A program made the translations under genes and the position numbers. The notes beneath the pieces were generated by a model. That model made no database searches. It worked only from the letters and a program-made list of their open reading frames with translations, and had not been told where the DNA came from. A stretch of 64,000 nt of DNA from Vibrio pomeroyi (GTDB lineage Bacteria; Pseudomonadota; Gammaproteobacteria; Enterobacterales; Vibrionaceae): positions 496,001-560,000 of the forward strand of contig NZ_AP025506.1 of NCBI RefSeq assembly GCF_024347595.1. The letters run 5' to 3'. Position 1 is the stretch's first letter; the number at the start of each line of letters is the position of its first letter. Shown here in pieces: positions 11,413 through 20,718 of this stretch.

Positions 11413-11434
11413 ACCTTGCCCAATTTAGAACAAC

Positions 11435-11470
11435 AAAAAAGGGAGAATGCGTTGGCATTCTCCCTTTTTA
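11435..11470 (+). terminator. Rho-independent terminator after arcB-lipoprotein unit
   Basis: A 10-bp perfect stem GGGAGAATGC/GCATTCTCCC with a four-base loop is followed by TTTTTA. The preceding A-run lets it work for the convergent arcA transcript as well. Confidence 0.9.
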
Positions 11471-11536
11471 ATAACTATTGATTGCGCTTCTACTGTTAAA
11501 ACACTAAGTGCTAAACGACTAGAAACGCGAATCGAA

Positions 11537-12253
11537 TTAGTCTTCTAGGTCACCACAAAAGCGGTAGCCTTCACCGTGAATCGTTGCAATGATTTCTGGC
11601 GTACCAGAAACAGATTCAAAGTGCTTACGAATACGACGGATTGTTACGTCTACAGTACGATCGTGTGGCTTAAGCTCACGGCCAGTCATCTTCTTAAGAA
11701 GGTCAGCACGTGTTTGGATCTTACCCGGGTTCTCACAGAAGTGAAGTAGAGCACGGAACTCTGAACGAGGTAGCTTGTAGCCTTCGCCATCTGGGCTAAC
11801 CAGAGAGCGGCTGTTGATATCTAGTACCCAACCGTTAAACTCGTACTTCTCAACGCTACGCTTTTCTTCTTGAACAGAGCTTGTGCTCATTGAACGGTTA
11901 AGAAGGTTGCGTGCACGGATAGTCAGTTCACGAGGGTTGAAAGGCTTAGTGATGTAGTCATCAGCGCCGATCTCTAGGCCAAGGATCTTATCAACTTCAT
12001 TATCACGACCAGTTAAGAACATAAGCGCTACATTTGCTTGCTCGCGTAGTTCACGCGCAAGTAGTAGGCCATTCTTACCTGGAAGGTTGATGTCCATAAT
12101 TACAAGGTTAACTTGGTTGTCAGATAGCACTTGGTGCATCTCTTCACCGTCGCTAGCCTCAAAAACAGCATATCCCTCTGCTTCAAAAATACTCTTTAGA
12201 GTGTTACGAGTTACTTGCTCATCTTCAACGATAAGAATCTGCGGGGTTTGCAT
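11537..12253 (-). CDS. arcA: Aerobic respiration control response regulator ArcA
   Basis: ArcA is the DNA-binding partner of ArcB. Phosphorylated under low oxygen, it mostly represses aerobic respiration genes; in luminous vibrios it also acts on lux genes. The 238-residue length equals E. coli ArcA. The N-terminal receiver domain (1-120) has the acidic pocket E10/D11, phosphorylation site Asp54 (VIMDINLPG) and Lys in ITKPFNP. The C-terminal winged-helix domain (about 135-235) ends with the recognition region [16 protein letters not shown] chose the ATG at 12253 rather than the far upstream in-frame ATG at 12358 because homology begins at [12 protein letters not shown]. Unlike most two-component pairs it is convergent with, not in an operon with, its kinase gene, which lies less than 1 kb away. 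Confidence 0.97.
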   Translation of the reverse strand: MQTPQILIVEDEQVTRNTLKSIFEAEGYAVFEASDGEEMHQVLSDNQVNLVIMDINLPGKNGLLLARELREQANVALMFLTGRDNEVDKILGLEIGADDYITKPFNPRELTIRARNLLNRSMSTSSVQEEKRSVEKYEFNGWVLDINSRSLVSPDGEGYKLPRSEFRALLHFCENPGKIQTRADLLKKMTGRELKPHDRTVDVTIRRIRKHFESVSGTPEIIATIHGEGYRFCGDLED

Positions 12254-12831
12254 TTGGCGGTACCTAAATTTGTGACGAAACTGTGCTAATAGAATAAATT
12301 CTAGGCAAAAACATAACATACAGGTAATGTATTTTTGATGATAACTTAAAGTTTTCAAAAAAACACTTACTTCCAGCTATCTGCCTTCCTTGAAGTATTG
12401 CCCAATAACGTAGATCCAGTACGCCTTTCAATCATTCTTTTAGTGATTGCAACGGATTCTATAATGTTAACAGCATGCTAACAACGCGAGAATGTTAATT
12501 CCATTCACTTTGTTGATTTACATCAATTGCCGTATCGCAACAAACTTTAATAGTATGGCTACAACTTAACCAGTGTTATGGTGATTATTTAGCATCAAAA
12601 CCAGAATGGTTATTCGAGATAGTTCTCACATCTCGCATGCTAAAGACCTGATTATGAACCAAGGAAGCGGAAAGCTGTCCTTAGAGTCTAGTAGATAAAT
12701 ATGCTCAATCAACTTTAATTAATGATTAAATTGAGCATAGAACAATGAAAACAAAGGATTAATTTTAATAACATATAAAAGCATAGAGGTAAGCCTGACT
12801 TAACAGGTAGCGCCTTACTCACGGAGGATAT
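12254..12831. other. Long arcA / rraA-like divergent spacer with two hairpins
   Basis: The 578-base region has no supported protein gene. Besides the FNR box it contains an inverted repeat CGAGAT/ATCTCG at 12615-12635 and a second one, ATGCTCAAT/ATTGAGCAT, at 12701-12738 with an AT-rich interior. The second lies about 95 bases before the RraA-like gene and could be part of its leader or end a short transcript; it has no clear T-run. The long arcA 5' region recalls the multi-promoter arcA upstream region of E. coli. Confidence 0.5.
12523..12536. promoter_or_regulatory. Perfect FNR box upstream of arcA
   Basis: TTGATTTACATCAA matches the FNR consensus TTGAT-N4-ATCAA at every fixed position. 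It lies about 270 bases upstream of the arcA start codon and about 300 upstream of the RraA-like gene. FNR is known to raise arcA expression without oxygen in E. coli, so arcA is the likelier target. Confidence 0.75.
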
Positions 12832-13317
12832 ATGCACGATATAACACCCGACTTGTGTGATGAGTTTGAAAGCAAAGTCACCTTACTTAACCTTCCATTA
12901 CAGAACTTCGGTCAACGTGGTGCGTTCTGGGGAAAAATTGTAACAGTTCGTTGTTATCACGATAATTCCAAGGTTCGCGAGGTTTTAGCGACCGATGGCA
13001 GTGGCAAAGTGCTGGTTGTTGACGGAAATGGCTCGTGCCAAAAAGCACTGCTTGGTGACCAACTTGCGATTCTTGCCATAGAGAATGGTTGGGAAGGCGT
13101 GATTGTTAATGGTGCTGTGCGGGATGTTGGCATGATGTCGCAAATGGACTTGGGCGTTCAGGCGCTAGGTGCATCACCATTCAAAACCGAGAAGCGTGGC
13201 GTAGGCCAAGTGAATGTGACACTGACAGTGCATAACCAACTGATTCAGCCTGGTGATTACATTTATGCCGATTGGAATGGCGTGTTAATTTCGTCGGAGC
13301 TGTTGCTCGAGTCATAA
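12832..13317 (+). CDS. RraA-like protein (RNase E inhibitor family, second Vibrio paralogue type)
   Basis: The 161-residue protein has the RraA/demethylmenaquinone-methyltransferase-like fold signature: [17 protein letters not shown], then the family core [17 protein letters not shown], and a C-terminal [14 protein letters not shown]. RraA trimers bind the RNase E C-terminal region and slow mRNA decay. Vibrios carry two such genes; because this copy lies beside arcA rather than menA, I suspect it is the second paralogue (RraAV2 type), so no symbol is given. The start is well supported by GGAGG 6 bases before the ATG. It is transcribed away from arcA and faces the next minus-strand gene. Confidence 0.82.
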   Translation: MHDITPDLCDEFESKVTLLNLPLQNFGQRGAFWGKIVTVRCYHDNSKVREVLATDGSGKVLVVDGNGSCQKALLGDQLAILAIENGWEGVIVNGAVRDVGMMSQMDLGVQALGASPFKTEKRGVGQVNVTLTVHNQLIQPGDYIYADWNGVLISSELLLES

Positions 13318-13362
13318 CGACGATGTGATTCGCAGTTGTTAATAGGTAATAAGCTTGTTGGA

Positions 13363-13839
13363 TTAGAAGCGAAACCCTAATCCCACTTCAACACCTTGCT
13401 GCCACTCTTCATAATCAAGGGTGGCATGCAGATCCAAGTTGTCCGTTAGTTGAACTCGGCTTGACACTTCCGCAGCCACAGACTTTTCATTTTCTTCAGT
13501 TTCATCTTTATAGGTATGAAGAGAACTGTTGAAAGAGATTCTTTCAGAGAACTGATAACTGACACCGCTCAAGAATCCACTTTCACTTTTCAAAGATGCA
13601 CTGTTTATACGTGTACCGACATAAAGATCAACATCATCGAACAAGCTGTAGGCGTAACCACTGTCGACTTTCCAAGTATCGAAACTTTCGCTCGACGCAT
13701 TTTGAGTTGAGATAAAGAACTTATGAGAAGAGCGATCGATTTGACCGGGTAATAGAGGCAGGTTGCTTAACAGGGGTAAGCTGTTCGCTGAACAAACAAC
13801 AGGCATAGCAAAGGCTAAAAGAATAAGTAATCTCTTCAC
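13363..13839 (-). CDS. Small exported beta-rich protein, possible outer-membrane barrel
   Basis: The family is not recognised. The 158-residue product has a clear signal peptide (MKRLLILLAFAMPVVCSANS, cleavage probably after CSA). The mature part shows alternating polar and hydrophobic residues in several strands (VDLYVGTRI, FLSGVSYQF, LDLHATLDY) and ends in GVEVGLGFRF. A terminal Phe after alternating residues is the classic outer-membrane beta-barrel sorting signal, and the length suits an 8-strand barrel or a fragment of one. A GGAGTGGGAAG-like ribosome site precedes the ATG. It is convergent with the RraA-like gene. Confidence 0.75.
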   Translation of the reverse strand: MKRLLILLAFAMPVVCSANSLPLLSNLPLLPGQIDRSSHKFFISTQNASSESFDTWKVDSGYAYSLFDDVDLYVGTRINSASLKSESGFLSGVSYQFSERISFNSSLHTYKDETEENEKSVAAEVSSRVQLTDNLDLHATLDYEEWQQGVEVGLGFRF

Positions 13840-14084
13840 TTCCCACTCCTGATGTCATTATTATTGTTCTTTGAACGTTATCGTTCAATTAAAGCACAGT
13901 TATTGTATGCTTGCTGAACAATCGATATAGCATTTTGTTATGACTATATATGCAATTAATCACTCTTGAGTGTTTATAGGATAAATCCACGATCTGAATT
14001 ACAGGTGCATACAGGGTGATTTATCTCTTAAATGACGGTTTGCTCTGAAAAACGGTGTGAATGTAAAAAAAACGCAACTTTTCA

Positions 14085-14113
14085 TTGACGTCTAGTGGTA
14101 AAAATTGATACAC
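14085..14113 (+). promoter_or_regulatory. Probable thr operon promoter
   Basis: TTGACG at 14085-14090 is followed after about 16 to 17 bases by GATACA/ATACAC, a moderate sigma-70 -10 element, placing transcription start some 25 bases before the leader peptide. Only the -35 box is strong. Confidence 0.5.
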
Positions 14114-14143
14114 GTAGAGTAAAGCACAAGCAGAGAATTTGAT

Positions 14144-14221
14144 ATGCAGCACGTAAGCCACCTAGTAATGACCACAACCATTATTATTACCGACATTAAC
14201 ATTGTTGGGGCAGGCTGCTAA
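14144..14221 (+). CDS. thrL: thr operon leader peptide
   Basis: A 25-codon reading frame rich in threonine and isoleucine codons lies directly before a strong intrinsic terminator and thrA. It has the block MTTTIIIT, with four Thr and five Ile codons in total, and ends GAGC then TAA. In E. coli, ribosome stalling at such Thr/Ile codons when charged tRNA is scarce lets the RNA fold into an antiterminator so that thrABC is read. The same logic is inferred here from codon content and position. Coordinates may be uncertain by one base. Confidence 0.88.
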   Translation: MQHVSHLVMTTTIIITDINIVGAGC

Positions 14222-14233
14222 GTAACGGATTTT

Positions 14234-14274
14234 AAAAAAAAGGCCTGTATCCAACAAGATACAGGCCTTTTTTT
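14234..14274 (+). terminator. thr attenuator
   Basis: A nearly perfect stem of about 15 bp with arms containing GGCCTGTATC/GATACAGGCC and a 6-base loop is followed by seven or more T. It sits 13 bases after the leader stop codon and before thrA, the expected place for the attenuator terminator. Confidence 0.92.
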
Positions 14275-14304
14275 GTACCATTTTTATGACTTATGGAGAA
14301 AGGG

Positions 14305-16764
14305 ATGCGCGTTTTAAAGTTTGGAGGTTCATCATTAGCTGATGCAGATCGTTTTTTACGAGCGGCTGATATCATCGCTAATAATGCCCAGCAAGAAGAG
14401 CTAGCCGTTGTACTATCGGCTCCAGGAAAAACAACCAATAAGTTGGTCGCTGTTATTGAAGCTGCACTGAAAAATGGTGAAGCTGACGCACAAATCACAG
14501 AGATCGAATCTTCATTTACTGCGCTGTTTGCAGAGATTAAAGCGGTTGTACCTTCGATTGATGGTACTGCGTTCCAAGAGCAGGTTGATACCTCTCTTGC
14601 TCAGCTAAAGCAGTTCGTGAACGGCATCAACCTACTTGGTATGTGCCCGAACCACGTCAATGCTCGCATCATCAGTAAAGGTGAGCGAATCTCTATCCAG
14701 TTAATGAAAGCGGTACTTGAAGCAAAAGGCCAGCCAGCAAGTCTGATTGACCCAGTTCAATACCTATACGCTAAAGGTGATCACCTTGAAGCTATGGTTG
14801 ATGTGGATGTGTCTACTCAGAACTTCCGTCAATCGCCACTTCCACAAGGTCACGTTAACATCATGCCGGGCTTCACTGCAGGTAATGATAAAGGCGAATT
14901 GGTCACTCTTGGCCGTAATGGCTCTGACTACTCAGCGGCAGTGCTAGCAGCATGTCTACGTGCTGATTGCTGTGAAATCTGGACAGATGTAGACGGCGTT
15001 TACAACTGTGACCCACGCTTAGTGGATGATGCACGTCTGCTTAAGTCACTGAGCTACCAAGAAGCAATGGAGCTTTCTTACTTTGGCGCTTCGGTTCTAC
15101 ACCCGAAAACCATCGCTCCTATCGCACAATTCCACATTCCTTGTCTGATCAAAAACAGCTTTAACCCACAAGGTGCAGGTACTTTGATCGGTCAAGACAC
15201 TGGCGAAGATAACCTAGCAATCAAAGGCATCACTACGCTAAGTGACCTAACCATGGTTAACGTATCAGGCCCAGGTATGAAGGGTATGGTTGGCATGGCG
15301 AGCCGTGTATTCGGCGCGATGTCTTCAGCTGGCGTTTCTATTGTCCTTATTACTCAATCTTCTTCTGAGTACAGCATCAGCTTCTGTATTGAATCGGCTG
15401 ACAAAGTAAAAGCGAAGCAAGTACTGTCTGACGCATTTGAACTTGAACTTAAAGATGGCCTGTTAGAGCCCGTTGAGTTCATGGACGACGTAGCGATTGT
15501 AACGCTGGTGGGTGACGGTATGCGTACTTCACGCGGTGTTGCTTCTCAGTTCTTCTCTTCTTTAGCTGAAGTGAACGTCAACATCGTTGCGATTGCACAA
15601 GGTTCATCTGAGCGTGCTATCTCTGCGGTTATCCCTGAAGATAAAATTTCAGAAGCAATCAAAGCGTGTCACGAGAACCTATTTAACTCTAAGCACTTCC
15701 TAGACGTATTCGTTGTGGGTGTTGGCGGTGTTGGTGGTGAGCTTGTTGACCAGATCCAGCGTCAGCAAGGCAAACTGGCTGAAAAAGGCATCGTGATTCG
15801 TGTATGTGGTTTAGCAAACAGCAAAGGCTTATTGCTAGACAGTGAAGGCTTACCACTAGAACAGTGGCGTGATCGCATGTCGAGCGCAACAGAAGAGTTC
15901 AGCCTAGCGCGTTTAGCGGCTCTGGTTCAACGTAACCACATCATCAACCCAGTATTGGTTGACTGTACGTCTAGTGAAGGTATTGCTGCGCAGTACGCAG
16001 ACTTCCTAGCAGCTGGTTTCCACGTGGTAACACCAAACAAGAAAGCGAATACAGCTAGCATGGCTTACTACCATCAGCTTCGTGAAGTTGCACGTAACTC
16101 ACGTCGTAAGCTGATGTACGAAACAACGGTAGGTGCAGGCCTGCCGGTAATCGAAAACCTACAGAACCTAATCTCTGCAGGTGATGAACTTGAGAAGTTC
16201 AACGGTATCCTTTCTGGTTCACTGTCTTACATCTTCGGTAAGCTTGATGAAGGTATGACGTTAAGCCAAGCAACCAACATTGCTAAAGACAACGGCTTTA
16301 CTGAGCCGGATCCTCGTGACGATCTATCTGGTATGGATGTGGCGCGTAAGCTGCTTATCCTTGCTCGTGAAGCTGGCATGGCACTTGAACTTGAAGACGT
16401 TGAAGTAGACCAAGCACTGCCACCGGGTTTTGATGATTCAGGTACGGTTGAAGAGTTCATGGCTCGCTTGCCAGAAGCAGATGCTTACTTCCAAGAGCAG
16501 TCAGCTATCGCAGCAGAAGAAGGCAAAGTACTTCGTTATGTTGGTGAGATCGCCGATGGTAAATGTAAGGTTCGTATCGCTGCTGTTGATGGCGACGACC
16601 CAATGTTCAAGATTAAAGATGGCGAGAACGCGCTGGCATTCTACAGCCGTTACTACCAACCAATCCCGCTAGTACTTCGTGGCTACGGTGCTGGTACTGA
16701 AGTAACAGCAGCAGGCGTATTCTCTGATGTGATGCGTACTCTTGGTTGGAAATTAGGAGTTTAG
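14305..16764 (+). CDS. thrA: Bifunctional aspartate kinase I / homoserine dehydrogenase I
   Basis: The 819-residue fusion catalyses the first and third steps from aspartate to threonine. The N-terminal aspartokinase (1-290) starts [10 protein letters not shown] with the KFGGS nucleotide motif and has [11 protein letters not shown]. Two ACT regulatory regions (about 310-460) carry the threonine-feedback segment, including [16 protein letters not shown]. The C-terminal dehydrogenase (about 465-819) has the NAD(P) fingerprint [10 protein letters not shown] and the catalytic region [12 protein letters not shown] and [11 protein letters not shown] placed the start at 14305, not at the in-frame ATG at 14293, because GGAGAAAGGG before 14305 is the ribosome site and homology starts there. 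thrB follows after 2 bases. Expression is expected to be set by the attenuator. Confidence 0.97.
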   Translation: MRVLKFGGSSLADADRFLRAADIIANNAQQEELAVVLSAPGKTTNKLVAVIEAALKNGEADAQITEIESSFTALFAEIKAVVPSIDGTAFQEQVDTSLAQLKQFVNGINLLGMCPNHVNARIISKGERISIQLMKAVLEAKGQPASLIDPVQYLYAKGDHLEAMVDVDVSTQNFRQSPLPQGHVNIMPGFTAGNDKGELVTLGRNGSDYSAAVLAACLRADCCEIWTDVDGVYNCDPRLVDDARLLKSLSYQEAMELSYFGASVLHPKTIAPIAQFHIPCLIKNSFNPQGAGTLIGQDTGEDNLAIKGITTLSDLTMVNVSGPGMKGMVGMASRVFGAMSSAGVSIVLITQSSSEYSISFCIESADKVKAKQVLSDAFELELKDGLLEPVEFMDDVAIVTLVGDGMRTSRGVASQFFSSLAEVNVNIVAIAQGSSERAISAVIPEDKISEAIKACHENLFNSKHFLDVFVVGVGGVGGELVDQIQRQQGKLAEKGIVIRVCGLANSKGLLLDSEGLPLEQWRDRMSSATEEFSLARLAALVQRNHIINPVLVDCTSSEGIAAQYADFLAAGFHVVTPNKKANTASMAYYHQLREVARNSRRKLMYETTVGAGLPVIENLQNLISAGDELEKFNGILSGSLSYIFGKLDEGMTLSQATNIAKDNGFTEPDPRDDLSGMDVARKLLILAREAGMALELEDVEVDQALPPGFDDSGTVEEFMARLPEADAYFQEQSAIAAEEGKVLRYVGEIADGKCKVRIAAVDGDDPMFKIKDGENALAFYSRYYQPIPLVLRGYGAGTEVTAAGVFSDVMRTLGWKLGV

Positions 16765-16766
16765 GA

Positions 16767-17738
16767 ATGAGTTCAAGTGATATGGATGTTGTCGTTTATG
16801 CTCCTGCATCAATCGGTAATGTCAGTGTAGGGTTTGATGTGCTGGGGGCCGCTGTGTCTCCAGTGGATGGCACACTGCTGGGTGACCGAGTTATGGTTAA
16901 AGCAGGTGATGAACCATTCTCACTTAAAACAGCAGGCAGCTTTGTCTCTAAGCTGCCGACTGAAGCCAAAGAAAACATCGTCTACGACTGCTGGGTGGTG
17001 TTCTCTAGAGAGCTTGATAAAAAAGGCGTTGCGCTAAAGCCTTTAGAAATGACACTCGAAAAGAACATGCCTATTGGTTCTGGTTTAGGTTCAAGTGCAT
17101 GTTCAATCGTAGCAGCGCTTGATGCGCTAAACCGTTTTCACGGTCAGCCACTGAATGAAACTGAACTGCTTGCTCTGATGGGCGAAATGGAAGGTAAGAT
17201 TTCAGGCGGTATTCACTACGATAACGTTGCGCCATGTTACCTTGGTGGTGTGCAATTAATGCTTGAAGAACTAGGCATCATTAGCCAAGAAGTGCCGTGT
17301 TTTGATGATTGGTACTGGGTGATGGCTTATCCGGGCATTAAGGTTTCAACGGCAGAAGCAAGAGAGATCCTACCATCTCAATACCGTCGTCAGGATATCA
17401 TTGCTCATGGTCGCCACTTAGCGGGCTTTATCCACGCGTGTCACTCAGGTCAACCTGAACTGGCGGCGAAGATGATCAAAGACGTGATCGCTGAACCATA
17501 TCGTGAGAAACTGCTTCCAGGGTTTGCTGACGCTCGTAAATATGCGCTGTCGGCCGGTGCATTGGCTACTGGTATTTCTGGTAGTGGCCCAACCCTATTT
17601 AGCATTTGCAAAGAACAAGATGTCGCCGAGCGTGTTGCACGCTGGTTAGAACAAAATTACGTACAAAATGAAGAAGGATTCGTTCACGTTTGTCGCCTAG
17701 ATAAGCAAGGTTCGATCGTTACAGGAAGTGAGTTATGA
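16767..17738 (+). CDS. thrB: Homoserine kinase
   Basis: This GHMP-family kinase phosphorylates homoserine with ATP, the fourth step of threonine synthesis. The 323-residue sequence has the ATP-binding glycine loop [12 protein letters not shown] (around residue 95), an N-terminal [14 protein letters not shown] block and the C-terminal GHMP motif [10 protein letters not shown]. An in-frame ATG at 16746 inside thrA is less likely, since TTAGGA immediately before 16767 serves as ribosome site and the E. coli start aligns there. It overlaps thrC by four bases (ATGA), so translation is probably coupled. Confidence 0.96.
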   Translation: MSSSDMDVVVYAPASIGNVSVGFDVLGAAVSPVDGTLLGDRVMVKAGDEPFSLKTAGSFVSKLPTEAKENIVYDCWVVFSRELDKKGVALKPLEMTLEKNMPIGSGLGSSACSIVAALDALNRFHGQPLNETELLALMGEMEGKISGGIHYDNVAPCYLGGVQLMLEELGIISQEVPCFDDWYWVMAYPGIKVSTAEAREILPSQYRRQDIIAHGRHLAGFIHACHSGQPELAAKMIKDVIAEPYREKLLPGFADARKYALSAGALATGISGSGPTLFSICKEQDVAERVARWLEQNYVQNEEGFVHVCRLDKQGSIVTGSEL

Positions 17739-19021
17739 AACTGTACAACATCAAAGAAAATGATGAACAAGTCTCTTTTGGCCAAGCCGTTCGTCAAGGC
17801 TTAGGTCGTAATCAAGGTCTATTTTTCCCATCAGAACTGCCAAAGTTTGATGATATCGATGCGCTGCTAGCAGAGGATTTTGTCCCTCGTAGCTCAAAGA
17901 TTTTGTCGGCGCTTATCGGTGATGAACTGTCGAAAGAGCAAATTGACCAGATGGTGGACGCAGCGTTCCAATTCCCTGCGCCAATCAACCAAGTAAAAGA
18001 CGGTGTTTACGCACTTGAGCTTTTCCATGGTCCAACACTGGCATTTAAAGATTTCGGTGGCCGCTTTATGGCTCAATCTTTAGCAGCAGTTTCAGATGGT
18101 GGTCAAATCACTATCTTAACTGCAACATCAGGTGATACTGGTGCGGCGGTTGCGCATGCTTTCTACGGTATGGAAGACATCAACGTTGTGATCCTTTACC
18201 CGAAAGGCAAGATCAGTCCTCTGCAAGAGAAGCTGTTCTGTACGCTGGGCAAGAACATCCACACTGTGGCGATTGATGGCGACTTTGATGCGTGTCAGGC
18301 ACTGGTTAAAGACTCATTTGATGACGCTGAACTGCGTAAAGAGATTGGCCTTAACTCGGCAAACTCTATCAACATCAGTCGTCTAATGGCTCAGATCTGT
18401 TACTACTTTGAAGCGGCTTCTCAGCTAACCAAAGAGCAACGTGAAAACCTCGTTATTTCTGTACCAAGTGGTAACTTTGGAAACCTAACAGCTGGCCTAT
18501 TAGCGAAAGCGCTTGGCCTACCAGTGAAGCGTTTCATTGCTGCAACCAACGAAAATGACACGGTTCCTCGTTACCTAGAAACAGGTCAATGGGATCCAAA
18601 ACCGACCGTTGCGACAACATCGAACGCGATGGACGTAAGCCAACCGAACAACTGGCCTCGTATTGAAGAGCTTTGCCAACTGAAAGGTTGGGGCTTAGAT
18701 ACACTAGGCAAGGGTAAAGTATCTGACGAGCAGAGCGCTGAATCAGTACGTGACCTAAAAGCACAAGGTTACTTATGTGAACCACATGGTGCGATTGCTT
18801 ACCGTCTATTGGAAGAGCAACTGCAAGAGAACGAAACTGGCTTGTTCCTATGCACAGCGCACCCAGCGAAGTTCAAAGAAGTGGTTGATGACATCCTAGG
18901 TTCTGACATTGAACTGCCTGGCCCGTTAGCAAAACATGCGGCGATGGAGTTGTTGTCTGAAGATCTAGATAACGATTTTGAAGCGCTAAAAGCGGTACTT
19001 CGTCGAGTTCAACCAGCGTAG
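17735..19021 (+). CDS. thrC: Threonine synthase
   Basis: A PLP-dependent enzyme converting O-phosphohomoserine to threonine, the last step of the pathway. The 428-residue length equals E. coli ThrC. Key visible motifs are the PLP lysine segment [13 protein letters not shown], the phosphate-binding [14 protein letters not shown], the [13 protein letters not shown] loop and the C-terminal CTAHPAKF. The ATG overlaps the thrB stop. A strong terminator follows, so thrLABC forms one closed unit. Confidence 0.97.
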   Translation: MKLYNIKENDEQVSFGQAVRQGLGRNQGLFFPSELPKFDDIDALLAEDFVPRSSKILSALIGDELSKEQIDQMVDAAFQFPAPINQVKDGVYALELFHGPTLAFKDFGGRFMAQSLAAVSDGGQITILTATSGDTGAAVAHAFYGMEDINVVILYPKGKISPLQEKLFCTLGKNIHTVAIDGDFDACQALVKDSFDDAELRKEIGLNSANSINISRLMAQICYYFEAASQLTKEQRENLVISVPSGNFGNLTAGLLAKALGLPVKRFIAATNENDTVPRYLETGQWDPKPTVATTSNAMDVSQPNNWPRIEELCQLKGWGLDTLGKGKVSDEQSAESVRDLKAQGYLCEPHGAIAYRLLEEQLQENETGLFLCTAHPAKFKEVVDDILGSDIELPGPLAKHAAMELLSEDLDNDFEALKAVLRRVQPA

Positions 19022-19061
19022 TTTTTCACAAACGTTATGTGAGAAACTTAGATGGTTAAGA

Positions 19062-19096
19062 GAAAGGTGAATGAGCAATCATTCACCTTTTTTATT
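19062..19096 (+). terminator. Terminator of the thr operon
   Basis: A stem AAAGGTGAAT/ATTCACCTTT with a short loop is followed by a T-run, 41 bases after the thrC stop codon. Confidence 0.9.
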
Positions 19097-19201
19097 GCCT
19101 GATGGCTTTTAACCAGTAAGCTCTAATGAAGTATTTTCTTAAGCTTGAGGTTAGCTCAAGCTCGGCAGTGAACTGACCAAAGTAAAATAGAAAGGGATAG
19201 T

Positions 19202-19861
19202 ATGAATTTTTTGATTTTTCTAGGTTCTGTACGTGAGAGTACACCACCAAGACCAGCCCGATTAGGGATGAGAGTCAGCAAAGCGTGTGCAAAGTTACTG
19301 GCGGATAAGCACTCTGAGCATACCGTCGAGATCATCGACCCATTGAATTACGATTTTGGTGACGTGTTTAAGCCTGAGTTTTCTTATCATCGTTCGAAAG
19401 TACCGGCACATCTTGCGGAGTTAGCGGACAAGATCGCAAAATCCGATGGCTACGTGATGGTCAGCCCGGAATACAATCATTCGATGAGCCCTGCGCTGGC
19501 TAATATTCTCAACCATTTTGGTAGCTCGTTATTCTCATATAAACCGAGCGCGATTGTGACTTATTCTGCCGGTCAGTGGGGCGGGGCAAGAGCCTCCGTT
19601 TCGATGAGAGCTTTCTTATCAGAGTTAGGTTGTTTACCCGTTTCTGCGATGATTCATCTGCCTAAAGCACAAGAAGTGTTTGATGAAGAGGGCTGTGTTG
19701 CTCAAGAATCAGAACAGGCACAATGGGATGAGTACATGAACCGAACGTTCCATCAATTAATGTGGTGGGCACAAGGTGCATCGTTGCAAAGAGACAATGT
19801 GGATCCAACTGCGTTAGCGAAAGCCTTTACCAAAGATCCTTCTCAACGAAACGCTCCATAA
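19202..19861 (+). CDS. NADPH-dependent FMN reductase family protein
   Basis: This 219-residue flavodoxin-like protein belongs to the NADPH_FMN_red superfamily (FMN reductases, chromate and quinone reductases). The N-terminal phosphate-binding loop is LGSVRESTPPRPARLG. The family signature MVSPEYNHSMSPALANILNHFG occurs near residue 90, and TYSAGQWGGARASVSMRAFL around 120 is typical of the class that packs against FMN. It probably reduces quinones or other electrophiles with NAD(P)H in the cytoplasm; the exact substrate cannot be read. GAAAGGGATAG before the ATG is a good ribosome site. It is alone, between the thr terminator and a bidirectional terminator shared with grcA. Confidence 0.85.
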   Translation: MNFLIFLGSVRESTPPRPARLGMRVSKACAKLLADKHSEHTVEIIDPLNYDFGDVFKPEFSYHRSKVPAHLAELADKIAKSDGYVMVSPEYNHSMSPALANILNHFGSSLFSYKPSAIVTYSAGQWGGARASVSMRAFLSELGCLPVSAMIHLPKAQEVFDEEGCVAQESEQAQWDEYMNRTFHQLMWWAQGASLQRDNVDPTALAKAFTKDPSQRNAP

Positions 19862-19953
19862 TCAGAGCAATTGGGTGAGCGTGATGGCTTAATCAAGAGT
19901 GATCCGAACCTACGCTGAGACAGTTAGCTATAAAAATGGGTAATACTAAAACG

Positions 19954-19986
19954 AAAAAAGCTTGGCCATTTCTGACCAAGCTTTTT
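19954..19986. terminator. Bidirectional terminator between FMN reductase gene and grcA
   Basis: An 11-bp perfect stem AAAAAGCTTGG/CCAAGCTTTTT flanks a 10-base loop. The A-run on one side and T-run on the other allow use by both convergent genes. Confidence 0.88.
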
Positions 19987-20014
19987 AAATCTTTAACACT
20001 CTAGTTTACTGAGA

Positions 20015-20392
20015 TTATAGAGACTCAGTGAACGTACGTGCGATAACGTCACGTTGCTGTTCAGTTGTTAGAGAGTTGAAACGTACAGCGTAACCCGATA
20101 CACGGATTGTTAGCTGAGGGTAGTTCTCTGGGTGAGCAACTGCATCTTCTAGCGTTTCACGCTTAAGAACGTTAACGTTTAGGTGTTGACCACCTTCGAT
20201 GCGTGGTGCTGCTTCGATTGCAACTTCACGGCTTTCGTACTCGCCTAGGTCTGCAGCTGAGATAACTTGGTCAGCTTCGAAACCTGCAGTAGCAACAACA
20301 CAACGAGCTTCATTCTTCTCGCTATCTAGTAGCCAGATTGAGTTTAGTAGGTCATCGTTTGCTGCTTTAGTAATTTGAATACCTTGGATCAT
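20015..20392 (-). CDS. grcA: Autonomous glycyl radical cofactor GrcA (YfiD)
   Basis: GrcA is a spare C-terminal glycyl-radical domain that replaces oxygen-cleaved pyruvate formate-lyase C-termini and so restores the enzyme. The 125-residue protein carries the radical motif RVSGYAVRF near its C-terminus, with the Gly in SGY as the radical residue, followed by [25 protein letters not shown] residues shared with PflB. The ribosome site AGGAGA precedes the ATG. Two FNR boxes upstream indicate anaerobic activation, fitting the role. Confidence 0.95.
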   Translation of the reverse strand: MIQGIQITKAANDDLLNSIWLLDSEKNEARCVVATAGFEADQVISAADLGEYESREVAIEAAPRIEGGQHLNVNVLKRETLEDAVAHPENYPQLTIRVSGYAVRFNSLTTEQQRDVIARTFTESL

Positions 20393-20490
20393 AACTATCT
20401 CCTAGTCCACTGAACGTGGTTTGATTATGGTGTTAACTTTCGATTTTTATTGAGCTGGGTAATATATACCTAATGTTTGTAAGGTTAACA

Positions 20491-20504
20491 TTGATTTAAG
20501 TCAA
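20491..20504 (-). promoter_or_regulatory. Proximal FNR box of grcA
   Basis: TTGATTTAAGTCAA differs from TTGAT-N4-ATCAA at one base. If it sits at -40.5, transcription would start near 20457, where a TATATT-like -10 element is found on the minus strand around 20461-20466. Confidence 0.75.
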
Positions 20505-20543
20505 AAAACAACCAAAAACCATATTTTTACAAAGGTGATTATA

Positions 20544-20557
20544 TTGAGGTAAATCAA
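20544..20557 (-). promoter_or_regulatory. Distal FNR box of grcA
   Basis: TTGAGGTAAATCAA has one mismatch to the FNR consensus. Its centre is exactly 53 bp from that of the proximal box, the same as the -93.5/-40.5 pair described for E. coli yfiD. It also lies about 160 bases before nfo, which is divergent. The rest of the 326-base spacer is AT-rich, without other recognisable sites. Confidence 0.7.
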
Positions 20558-20718
20558 TAAAACCTTTGAAAACAAAGTAATTACAAAATATTTTAAAGTA
20601 TAAAAAATATTTAACAGTCTTATTTGGTGTAATTTTACTACATTTGTTGTGTTTTAATTGAACTACAACCGATATGACCCTTTATTTATGATGCATTCTG
20701 AAAGTGTAAAGTGATTTA

